Assembly (NCBI GenBank): GCA_963669155.1
Contig: OZ022589.1
Span: forward strand, 18,839,287-18,903,286
Length of the DNA stretch: 64,000 bases
Reading direction: 5' to 3'
DNA from: Arbacia lixula
Taxonomy: Eukaryota > Echinodermata > Echinoidea > Arbacioida > Arbaciidae
The position numbers were made by a program, and so were the translations under genes. The notes under the pieces are model-generated. The model searched no databases. It worked only from the letters and a program-made list of their open reading frames with translations, and was not told the origin of the DNA. Below, piece by piece: positions 46,028 through 56,319 of this stretch (positions within the stretch are counted from its first letter, which is position 1; every line of letters starts with the position of its first letter).

Positions 46028-46030
46028 GAG
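45966..46030. repeat. (GA)n purine tract
   Basis: About 60 bp of pure GA; third GA array within 1 kb. Confidence 0.95.
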
Positions 46031-46034
46031 GAAG

Positions 46035-47785
46035 ACAGAAAGTGTGAGAAAAGAGAGATGGGCAGAGAGCTTGTTACGGTTGATGGCATTATGCGTAATC
46101 CCCCAAATGATCTCGAATGGGTTCATGGCTATGTTTCGTCATTATGGTTAATTCATGGGTTTTTTTTTCTAGGGGCCCTCACATTCGGTTGCTTTAGTGA
46201 TATCGTCTCTCCAATTTCGCAGATAAATTTGCCTGAAAAGGCAGTCCTAGGAAAACTTTAAACCATACGTCCTTCCTGACTCTTGTTGATCAGTCTTACA
46301 TGCACATGCTCAACTAGGAGCCGGGCGAGATCTTTTACTATCCCGGCTGGAGGGAGAGAGAGGGCGGGGGAGGGAGGGGGGGGGGGCAGCGATGACGATG
46401 GGGAAATCCCGTGCCCCCTCCAAGCACCCTGGTGGCTCCTCATCGGTTCATTTCGATCGGTCACGGAATGGGATTTTGCTGACAGATGCGACACTGCTGA
46501 AAAACGATCTGCTTGATTAATGCAGACTCAACAGACAGAGAGGACAGTGAAAGGAACGGGATGCCATATAACATTTATTACTTGCGTTAAAAGCTTGACC
46601 TTGAAATGAGGCGCCCGTATATCACTTCTGCAAATAGTATGGAATTTATAGTGTCTATATCCATCCACATGAATTCTCTCTTTGGATTTCTAAAAAAAAA
46701 ACCTGATGTTTTTTTTTTTTGTAATATATCAATGGCTTCTTCATAGTTTGTGTGCATCAGAGATCAGTGATCCACCGTATTGGTGGCCATTGATTGGTCT
46801 GATATATTTAGAAAGAATCTCTGCTTAGTCTTACCATATTTACTTAACTATACTCATGATGAAATGTACCCTTTTTTCTGCGGGACTTTTCTAATAATTG
46901 TTGAAATGCAAAGCTAATTAAACGTTAGGAGAAACACATTTTTCAAAATGGTCAAACTTAATAATGGTATACATTTTGAAATTGAAAGGGGGCCGAAAAA
47001 AGTTTATACAAGTTAAGAGATACAAACGAGAACATCCTCAAGAGTTGCATGACGTAATCAAATGCGTAATGAATATCATTACTGGACACACATTATATTA
47101 TCAGTTATTTAATGGCAGGCACGTGAGACACAAAAAGCAATACCACATTTCTGATCACCCGGCTGTCTTCATTTAACCTGCTCGCCAAACCTCGCCGTAC
47201 TGTTCGTTCATACGAACCAATGGAGGTTATCGAGACCTGGGAATCCATTTACTCATTTCATTGCGTACTACTGAGTACTATTGCCATGGATGTATCTTGG
47301 ACGATGGTATGGTTTGGTTCGTATAAACCGTGAAGCATTCGTCAATGTTGATGTTGGTAGTTTCACATCTTCTGTAGATATCAAGCACTGAAGCAGGATC
47401 GCACATGCATTGGAGTATGTGATAAATGTGTGCTTTGTGTTTAACGGTTGAAATACATTATCCACCTCTTAACCAATGTATGTGTGTAGTTAGAACATTA
47501 AACGTGCCAACATTACATCTAGTTGATTCCATGTCGCTGGATGCAAGGTTTATCTACAATTCAGAATTGTATTTCCACATTAAGCAATGACTACATGGAA
47601 GGTCGCCCTATTCAACTAATGTACAAAAAAAAGTTCTTCTCTTCGTCTTCACACTTTGATTGTACATGTACTTTTAAATCGTCTCTCAGTGCTGCTGTCA
47701 ATACTGTTATAGGCCCATGCGTGATCAGTAGAATCGTAATATCAATCTGCCCGTTTTTTATATTGTTTATCACCAGCGAAATTAA
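46035..47785. other. Unique DNA, no gene seen
   Basis: An acceptor-like tract (T9CTAG) at 46160-46172 opens into a frame ending at 46261, unrecognised and without a donor partner. The rest is AT-rich with G10 at about 46376-46386. Confidence 0.45.
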
Positions 47786-47799
47786 TGTCACTTAGTGCA

Positions 47800-49095
47800 C
47801 ACTCCCCCCCCCCCCCTCCTTCCCCACCACCACCTTCTCTCGTTCCACTTTTCTGTGCCGTAATATCCACAACCCATCTTTCAATACGGCTTCCCCTAAT
47901 TCAAGAATGCATTTCTACGTATTTGCTCTTTTTCGGTTCCTGTGTATCTCACTCAGTGTGTCTCTTTACCTGGCTCACTGTCTTACTTTCCGTCTGTCTT
48001 ACTCTTTATACTATTCCTATGTCTTCCCTTGCCTCCAGCTCGCCCTGCTCTGCTCATTACTCATTCCTTATCGTTTAAGGAAGAATTATTGTCTCGTATT
48101 TTATCTCATTTAAGCTGCTTCTGTCTCTCTTTCACTGTCTTAACCCCAAGGATACTTCACCTTGCCATTATCCACTCACTCATCCCTTCTCACTCCGTCA
48201 TTCCGTTTCTCCTCTCCATCTTTATCTCTTCATTCTCTCTCACGTTTTCACGCTACCCATTCTCCTTTCAGACCTTCATGACCTTGTTTCCCAAGGCCGG
48301 TTCCCCCCTCTCACCAACCCTATCCGCCCTTCTCACTCCGTCACTCCGTTTCACATTCTTTTTCCTATATCTGTCTCATTTCTATCTCATCATTATCATG
48401 TGCTATCGCTACCCAAATGATCTTACCTTTCATTCGTTATCTTACATTGGCCTACCTCCTTCTCGTAATCACCCTATCGACCCTTCTCCGTCACTCCGCT
48501 TCTTATTCGTGTCTTCATTTTTATTCTCTCTTCATCTTGTTTCATCATGTTCATGTTCCTTCGCAACTCAAATGATCTTACCTTTCATTTATAATCTTAC
48601 AATGGTCGATCCCCTCCTTTTAATCACTCTATCCACCCTTCTCACTTTGTCACCCCGTCTCTCATTCTGTTTCATCATTATCATATTCTGTCTCTACCCA
48701 ATGATCTTACCTTTCATATATTATTTAACAATAGCCCATCCCCTTCCCACAATCACCCTATCCGCCCTTCTTACCCCCCCCCCCCCCTCCTCACCACCCC
48801 ATTCCCTCAATCACCCTATCCACCCTTCTTACCCCTCCCCCTCCTCCCCACCCCCTTCCCTCAATCACCTTGTCCCCTATTCTCACTCCTCCCAACCCAA
48901 TCCCCTCCCGCTCCCCTTTATATCCTCACTTCATTCTTTATACCATTTCATGCCGCAACCCATCTCCATTTCATACTTCGTTTCTCCCAGGTTTATTCCT
49001 GTCCGTCATCCACACTCTTCTCTCTTCTCACTCCGTCACTCCATTCCCCCTTCTGCTCTACCTCACCAATCCGCACAATCCTTATACACACTTCC
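47800..49095. repeat. 1.3-kb pyrimidine-rich degenerate tandem repeat
   Basis: The plus strand is overwhelmingly C and T. Units of roughly 130-155 bp share ATGATCTTACCTTTCAT (48418, 48573, 48700) and CAATCACCCTATCCACCCTT with variants (about 48470, 48625, 48752, 48805). Near 48775 it degenerates to C runs. The 385-codon plus-strand open frame over it (47942-49099) is the longest apparent ORF in the window after the MCT exon, but its Ser/Leu/Pro/Phe/His-only composition follows from the pyrimidine bias and it should not be called a gene. Confidence 0.85.
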
Positions 49096-49279
49096 TTAGC
49101 AATATAGATGTCTTTCTTATATTTCTTTTTCAGTGCGCCTGGATGCCGTCTTGAATGCCAAGTAGCTGACACACTGAATAAATCTTGATCAGTGACTCGA
49201 TGCATGAAAGCCATCCAAACCAAGAAAGGTAAGTTCTCTACCATCCATCCATCTGGATAGATATTTCACGCGGAGGGGA

Positions 49280-49296
49280 GGGGGGGGGGGGGGGGG
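49280..49296. repeat. Poly-G run of 17
   Basis: Seventeen G, preceded by GGAGGGGA; a (GA)n array of about 30 bp follows at 49428-49458. Confidence 0.95.
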
Positions 49297-49422
49297 TGTA
49301 TAAGGCAGACTCCTTCATCCGAAGGAGAAGAAAATGAACTAATGTTACATTTCTCTCGGGTTTCTCTCTGGTCAGAGCTGTATAATTTATCGGCAGCAAC
49401 ACGTCGTGCCTTGATTTTCAAT

Positions 49423-49463
<41 letters not shown>

Positions 49464-49907
49464 AAGGACCGCTTCCATTGCTTTACCAACGCTCATTTTT
49501 ATTCTTATCTTATTCACTGTAAAGCAGTATTCGTTGGTAATACTGCTGTGATCCGTGTTATCGATGAAAACACGAATATTCCAAAGTTTCCTAAAGTGTG
49601 TTTTCTTCCGGTCAACGGCTGTCTAACTCCTCAAGCCAGGTATTGATGGCAGCATCATGATAAAGCCGCCTTAACGTGACTCGGCGATGCGATGTGAGCA
49701 CTTAACGCCCTCACACCGGGCTTGGTCTCGGGCAAACACTTTTCATTATCTCGATTCGTTTGTATCGGTAATTTCTTCTACGAAGGCGCTCACGCTCACC
49801 TGTTCCGTCATGTCATTTCATATGTCGTGTTAGCCAGTACATGCACTGGTCGTAAAACTTCACCGTTTCGGTTATACAAAGCGATCAACAAAGCAGTCCA
49901 AATGGCA

Positions 49908-49985
49908 AAATTAATCTTTTGCGTGCGTGGCAAAATGCTGCTTTATGGGATTGAACTATATTGATAGTGAAAAAGTCTACAGGTG
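49908..49985. mobile_element. piggyBac-type MITE, one end only
   Basis: TTAATCTTTTGCGTGCGTGGC followed by AAAATGCTGCTTTATGGGAT, the same left half as the 53.3-kb copy. The right end is not recognisable. Confidence 0.55.
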
Positions 49986-50399
49986 GAACTGAAATGATTA
50001 AATAATAAACAACTGATTTACATCATTCACAAACATCACTTTAAGTCGGAATTGAATGATTTAAGCTTTAGTTGCCATAAATAAAGCAAAGTTTGAGAGA
50101 AGGCCGCAAATGCACAATGCACAATGTACAATGTACAGGAACAATCGTAAGAGGAAAGTGGTGAAAATCCTAAAATGTTTCATAAATTTACCCTGAGGTT
50201 TTTTGAGGTGAAGAAATGAAACATCAAGGAAGGAGAAAGACCAAGGAATTGTGAGCGTAAGGAAGGATTTGAGGACTCGTTATTACCAGCATGAGCCGCA
50301 AAAGCTCTCAAGTTGTCAACACAATTGCTCAGATGAACTCCTGTAACTCTGGTTCATGACTAGAGTATAACCACGTATAATATTACGTCCTTATAGACC

Positions 50400-50625
50400 T
50401 ACACACATACGCGCGTACACACAACAAACACACATACATCATGCACCTAATCAATAAACATCCACACATACAAAAGGATACATACACACATACAGCACAA
50501 CCATACACACATACAGCACACCCATACACACACGAATGCATACACATACACAAACTCACACAAACAAATATAGATGTACACACAAACACATACACATACA
50601 CACATACACACATACACCCTCATGC
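50400..50625. repeat. (CA)n/(ACACAT)n degenerate array
   Basis: ACACATAC-type repeats with a doubled CATACAGCACA(A/C)CCATACACA segment at 50488-50530. Confidence 0.93.
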
Positions 50626-50679
50626 CCACCTGACCCCGACATGTTATCCTAGTTTGGTCGTGCCGATGAATATGAAGAC

Positions 50680-50905
50680 GGTACCGCCGTCTTGGTAGTC
50701 TAGATTCTAGACGTATTTTATCAGACCGAATTTGTGTTCACAGCGCGCGACGGAACGCAGCGCAACGATTCGAGTGATCGTGCGATCACCAGCGATCACT
50801 TGAATCGTTGCGCTGAGATCCGTCGCGCGCTGTGCACTCGAATTTGGGCTGATAAAATACGTCTAGAACCTAGACATGATAGACTAACGTCTTGGCTGCG
50901 GTACC
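50680..50905. mobile_element. 226-bp foldback MITE with GGTACC ends
   Basis: Left arm begins GGTACCGCCGTCTTGG, right arm inverted begins GGTACCGCAGCCAAGACG. Both arms then share TCTAGACGTATTTTATCAG and CAGCGCGCGACGGA. The arms meet at a centre of opposed GTGATCG/CGATCAC words near 50777-50797. No coding capacity; the flanking duplication is unclear. Confidence 0.85.
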
Positions 50906-50909
50906 ATCC

Positions 50910-52570
50910 TGGCTGGTCATACGCGTCCATGGTCACCATTGTTTGTACAAATCCGTCCAAGTGCGCTTTGAGGGATTATAAGTTCAATGTAAACATAGTT
51001 CTCTCCGTCATTATCTGATGATCCTTTAACGTGGATAAATCAGGAGCTTGGCTTAACATGACGTTCAATTTGCTTCAGCAAACATGACTGAATGCAGATT
51101 GAAATGAGAAGAGACACTTGAAATAATCGCATATTAACGACTGATTACACATCGTGCGGTAAAGCACATGCCATCCAGCGAGCGCTGACTTAACGTCCAT
51201 GGTCTTGAAAAAATATCTCTTGAAACATATTACTTTGCATCGTCGGATAATCGGGATAAGAAATTTCAGATTGAATTGTAATCTACACTTCGTTTTTAAC
51301 CGACTGCAAAAATCCTTCTCTGATGTAATTCAACGCTATGTAGGGAATCCATGTCTCTCGAGTCCTGATTGGGTTTATTTTAGTGCACCGGAGGCTGAAG
51401 GCTCAGAGACACGAGTGCCAGCTATCTCAGTATGTCAGCAAACCGTCCGTATTTTTCTCACCTTCGATCATTTTAAAAATACACAATTTGATTTCCGTTG
51501 GATCAGGGTTTCTAATCATTTCATTGCGGTACCTTTCAGGGCATTGTCTTGCAGGGAAATGATGTACGTGATGAAGGATATTTTCACAATGTAAAAACTT
51601 TTTTTGCGACACAACTTTTGACACAGAATCTTGTTTTTATGTTTGCCCAGTAAGTTGCAAAATGAAGCAATGCTTATATTAATCACATGGGCTGGAGGAC
51701 ATGCACAGGGGAATAAAATACTATTCATGCTATTGGGTACATGGACAGAGCCTTCATTTCCTGAATGAAATGACAATCGAGCAGGCTGGAGAATGGCGCA
51801 ACATTTTCAGGCCCGTCTTCACTAAAAAGCTTATCAACCCGTTGTTTACAATGGCCGTTGTTCTGTTCTGAATTAATTATCTGATTTACACAAATGTGTA
51901 CAAGTATCTAAATTTGTGAAAAGCTCATTAAATATCTAAACAGAGTAATTACGAGAAAGCAGTGCTTGAAATGTCACAAGACCTGCTTCTTAAAAAAAAA
52001 ATGACACTCATTGACTTTAAAGATGTGTAAATTCTAGCTTGACTTGAGTTGTGTAGCTTATTTTTCAAAAGTGTTAAGTTATTGTAACACTTAGTATGAC
52101 TCTGATGTGCTCCTAGATCCCTCTCCCTCCATACCTTTCTTTCCTATTTATCCCTCACCCCCTTTCTCTTATTCACGAACAAATAGATTGTGAACGATAA
52201 AAATCCCCTACATAATTATACCGATGTTATGCATGTTACATGAATAGAGTTCCAGATATCTTTACTATCAGTTATACGTTATAAGGCAAGTTTCTTCGTT
52301 GGTAATAGGGTTGTCCTTACCAGCAACGAAGACTCCCCCATGAGAGTCCCTTCCTATTCTATCTTTCCTGAATATCTGAAATATTGGAGGGAATATTGCC
52401 CGTAGTTGTTGAGCCAGGAGTTAGTTCCCACGACTACATCATTTACATCATGCATGTCATGGCTTTTTTTTTAGTGTGTAGTTTTAGAAAGAACATTTCC
52501 TCTTTTTAGTACAAAAGCCTGCGAGAGCAAACTATATACAAACGAGGAATTACAAGAGACAAATGTGTAA
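50910..52570. other. Unique DNA, no gene seen
   Basis: AT-rich, without exons or repeat copies I recognise. Open frames at 51199-51594 (plus) and 51516-51776 (minus) overlap and are unrecognised. Confidence 0.5.
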
Positions 52571-52574
52571 AGAC

Positions 52575-52648
52575 AGATAACATGCTACTCTTTGGGATTT
52601 TGGTGCATTACTGATGGAAAAATACGCCGATAGCACATAAAGAGTTAA
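52575..52648. mobile_element. piggyBac-type MITE, right-end remnant
   Basis: GATAACATGCTACTCTTTGGGAT...AGCACATAAAGAGTTAA resembles the 53.3-kb copy; TTAA follows the right end, the left end is lost. Confidence 0.55.
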
Positions 52649-53260
52649 ACAAGGGGGGAGGCAGAAGGAGGGGTGGACTGAGAAGCGAGAGGTGCAGGGT
52701 TTAAGGTCAAGACAGTCCAAGAGCGCGTCGTATAGAATGCCCGGAACAAGAGCTACGCAGCGAATTAATCACGTTGACTGAGGAGCAGCGCAGCGTGGAG
52801 ATGAAACAAACGTCGAGGCCCATTACTCTGCCGTCACACCGACAGCACAGGCGAGCATTAAACTCAAACTTGTTTGACAACCCCCACCACAGACGTTTGC
52901 TTTCCATTTGGGTTTATTTAGAGTTGTCAGTGATAAAGTACCTTTGCCAAATAACGCCAGACGAGGCCAAATGTAATTTGCTTGAAGTAGGTGTGTTTTT
53001 ACACAAAAAGCGTGGTATGGCTGAGAGACAGTTTGCCATTCTAGCGAGCGTGTGGTAGCATACATACATATCGTCAATATAGGACAGTTCAAGACGCAGA
53101 AAATCCTGCAATATACATTTAACATCAAGCATGATATCATTTGTAAGATAACCACCAGCTTATATTTCTGCGTGATACCCATCATGTTTATTTAAGTATA
53201 TATTCCCCTTTTATGTGCAGTACGAGAGAGTGGAATACTGCTAACTTTCATGTAACATAA

Positions 53261-53351
53261 CTCTTTAATCCTCTGTTTGTCAGATAAAATGCTACTTTAT
53301 GGGATTTGTGTGTATTACGCGAGGAAAAAAACACTTGTGGCACACAAAGAG
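53261..53351. mobile_element. piggyBac-type MITE copy
   Basis: Left ATAA then CTCTTTAATCCTCTG; right TGTGGCACACAAAGAG then TTAA (53352-53355). Interior AAAATGCTACTTTATGGGAT is shared with the 49.9- and 52.6-kb copies. About 91 bp. Confidence 0.75.
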
Positions 53352-53359
53352 TTAATGAG

Positions 53360-55145
53360 CTACTTAGATGGCGCCTCATTGCTAGCCCGCTCCTGGAAAG
53401 CTTTAAAAGCAAAATAAGAAGAGAAAGCTGAAAGCTTGTGCCTGCCTTTCCGGCTGTAGTGATAAGATTGAGCTCAACGTCTATATTCTGTCATGGCTTG
53501 CGCTATAAATGGACACTGTGAAAACAATCAAGAGCAGCTCGCTGCGACACAGTGTCTCATGAAAAAAAAACGTATGTGTCAACCGCGCAGAGTGGCTTGG
53601 AATTGAAAGGAAATACGCCACGCGTGGTCAATTAAACAGATAAACAATGTGCAATTAATGAAGGAAGTTACACTACAGCACGCCGTCAATGCATTTCGAC
53701 ATGTCACAATAGCCATGTGATTCTAAGTGAGCATTTCTACTTACATGTTCTATTTTGTTCGTATGTTTCACTGTACGCAATGGAAATGTGCTTGTAGAAA
53801 TGTATAGAGTGACCACAATACGCGTTTGATCCAGATACAAATATACAGCTAGATACACACGGATAAATTGCACATTGTGAACTGACGAGGGAATAACATT
53901 AATATCAGAGAAAAACAGTTTATGTTTTACATCTAAGCCCTGCTGGCGTAGTTATCGAACATGCACTATGCCATGTTGCACGCTTGGTCAGGTCCTCATG
54001 TATCCTAGATCCACAAGTTACTCTATAAAATCCTCAGAATATCCCTCGTAGACCTGATGAGTGATGGTGTAGTTCTAAGCGCCGCGTGTTGGTTACATGC
54101 TGGCGTTTAGTCACCTTGTACTTAGTATAAACAGACTGCAGAGCGGGCAAAAGCAGCTTTTCTCCATCACGTGCTCAGAATGATAGTCTGATATTGAAAT
54201 TTATCAAGAGCCGCATGGCGCGCTGTGCACGCCGGCATCTGACAATCCTCTCTCTAAGGAATGCCTCTCGTTTCGTCTTGATTCGTATGCAGCACGACAG
54301 GCGAGATCTGAATATTATGGAAAGTCCCTTTCTAAAGTAATGTACGAATAACACCGACGGTACGTGAGGTAATCATAAGTCTTCTCTGTGTTATTATAAT
54401 GAACATGTTCAGTAGTAATAATGGAGTAGAACACACATGATTTTACTATTGGATCGCATCCTATTATCATATGAATTCTAACGATTACATTTCACCAACT
54501 GTGATGGTAACAACAAAGTATGCAAGTTAATATTGCAGTGGATGTACAGAGATAAGAGGGGCAGAGGGAGAGGAAGAGAGAGAGAGAGAGAGAGGGAGGG
54601 AGAGGAAGAAGGGGGGATGAAAAACGGTATAGACGACTAATCTATCTCAAATCATTACCACAAACCCAATCCATCTCTTTATTCCATTTCTAACCATGCT
54701 CCTTTGCCACCAAAGGGAACAAATATACTTTCATTTGAAACATATTTGGAGAAGATATCGTTACATATCACCTCCTAAATGTAAATTATCAAGTTGCTGA
54801 ATGACAGGCTACGTTCGATGCATCCTGATTCGGACGAGATCATTGATCTGACAAGCTCATTGCGTCACCGAGCACCAAACGAAGCCGAACCATTGCAAGT
54901 TATCATCATCACTTAGGCTTCCCATACGTCTCCTCAAATAGACCTCCGTGCTCGACCCTTGGTGAGATGCCTCGTTGACACGACAGGCCAGAAGACACGC
55001 TGAAGAAGAAAACATATGTGGACGTCTCAAACTCCCGCAATATGGGCCTATGCCATCCGTTTCTACCATTTCTATCTGCCCATGTACTATTGTATGCTTT
55101 TTCAAACGTTTATGTAGCTAAAGTAGAGCATTCAAATATACTTTT
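53360..55145. other. Unique DNA, no gene seen
   Basis: Only a short (GA)n patch at 54568-54612 stands out. Confidence 0.5.
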
Positions 55146-55149
55146 AAAT

Positions 55150-55437
55150 ATCTAGTTTGTGGATTGCATGAACGCATTCGGTCTTGCTTTGATCTAGATT
55201 AGACAATATCTAGCTTGTGCATTGCATGAACGCGCATGGTCTTGCTTTGATCTAGATTAGACAATATCTAGCTTGTGCATTGCATGAACGTGTATGGTCT
55301 TGCTTTGATCTAGATCGGACAATATCTAGCTTGTGCAGTGCGTGGACGTGTATGGTATTGCTTTGATCTAGATCAGACAATATATTTCTTGTGCATTGTA
55401 TAAACACGTATGGTCTTGCTTTGATCTAGATCACACC
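55150..55437 (+). repeat. Five tandem 58-bp units (minisatellite)
   Basis: Units start at 55150, 55208, 55266, 55324 and 55382. Consensus features are ATCTAGCTTGTGCATTGCAT at the start, GTATGGTCTTGCTTTGATC in the middle and the palindrome GATCTAGATC before AGACAAT. Units 1 and 5 are the most diverged, as expected of array edges. Confidence 0.95.
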
Positions 55438-55486
55438 AGTTTTAGTCAAGCAAAGATTGCGAAGTTTAGAGGGCTACTTCTGCTAC

Positions 55487-55518
55487 TGCTACTTCTACTT
55501 CTACTACTACTGCTACTT

Positions 55519-55583
<65 letters not shown>

Positions 55584-55584
55584 G

Positions 55585-55629
<45 letters not shown>

Positions 55630-55635
55630 ATACTA
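55487..55635. repeat. (CTA)n trinucleotide array, left of LINE
   Basis: About 50 CTA units with a few CTG and CTT substitutions. Confidence 0.96.
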
Positions 55636-55639
55636 CAAT

Positions 55640-56213
55640 CGTCCTAGCAAATTACCACGGAAGGCATGATCACAATCTCAAGTGCATAATCCCTCAAGCA
55701 ACCATCGACACCTTTAAATTCTCTTTCTTTTCACGCACAATAAGAATTTGGAACAGTCTACCTGGACCAGTGGTTAATGCCACTCGATTGATGACCTTCC
55801 AGAAGGCTGCACTACCTGTTATAAGAACGGTGCACCCTGCTGCTGGCTTCCCCATCATGTAGACAGCTACGATGTTTACTTGAACTAAATGTTCAATGTA
55901 TTTTAGTGTACATAAATGCATGCATCTGTAACATACACATGGTGGTCACCTCCTGACGACACAAAAGCACAAAGTCATCCCAGGGGGTGTTTCACCAAGC
56001 TCTTTGTAAGTTACGAACGACTTTACGAACGACTGGTGATCCCTTCTTGTGCTAAATCAGATTCTCAGTGGACAAAGTGTGGTATCACATTTAGCTCAAG
56101 AAGGGATCACCAGACGTTCGTAAAGTCGTGAGTAACTTACGAAGAGCTTGGTGAAACACCCCCCTGTATAGATTCATGTAGCTGCTTTAAGGGATTACTG
56201 CATCAAGTATCAA
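55640..56213 (+). mobile_element. 3' end of a CR1/Jockey-like LINE, with a nested MITE
   Basis: From about 55650 to the TAG at 55860-55862 the plus strand reads HGRHDHN... then TFKFSFFSRTIRIWNSLPGP and ends AAGFPIM. SFF-x-RTI-(R/I)-x-WNSLP is the well-known C-terminal signature of many LINE ORF2 proteins in this group. After the stop comes a 3' UTR split by the 185-bp foldback at 55981-56165. The copy is strongly 5' truncated (about 70 codons remain) and lies between two (CTA)n arrays. It may belong to the same broad group as the LINE at 1-1835, whose C-terminus is outside the window, so this cannot be compared. Confidence 0.82.
55981..56165. mobile_element. 185-bp foldback MITE inside the LINE 3' UTR
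   Basis: Left arm CAGGGGGTGTTTCACCAAGC and right arm, inverted, CAGGGGGGTGTTTCACCAAG. The arms continue with GTAAGTTAC, CGACTTTACGAACG and CTGGTGATCCCTTCTTG. The spacer is about 45 bp. Arms are more than 90% alike by eye. Non-coding. Confidence 0.9.
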
Positions 56214-56214
56214 G

Positions 56215-56235
56215 TACTACTACTATTACAACTGC

Positions 56236-56303
<68 letters not shown>

Positions 56304-56316
56304 TTACTACTACTGC
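56215..56316. repeat. (CTA)n trinucleotide array, right of LINE
   Basis: About 30 CTA units with ATT and CTG variants, the same motif and phase orientation as the array left of the LINE. Confidence 0.95.
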
Positions 56317-56319
56317 ATT

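Noticed and set aside
47942-49099. A 385-codon plus-strand open frame
   Set aside because: It is composed almost only of Ser, Leu, Pro, Phe, Thr, Ile and His because the DNA is nearly all pyrimidine. It follows degenerate tandem repeats and has no domain.
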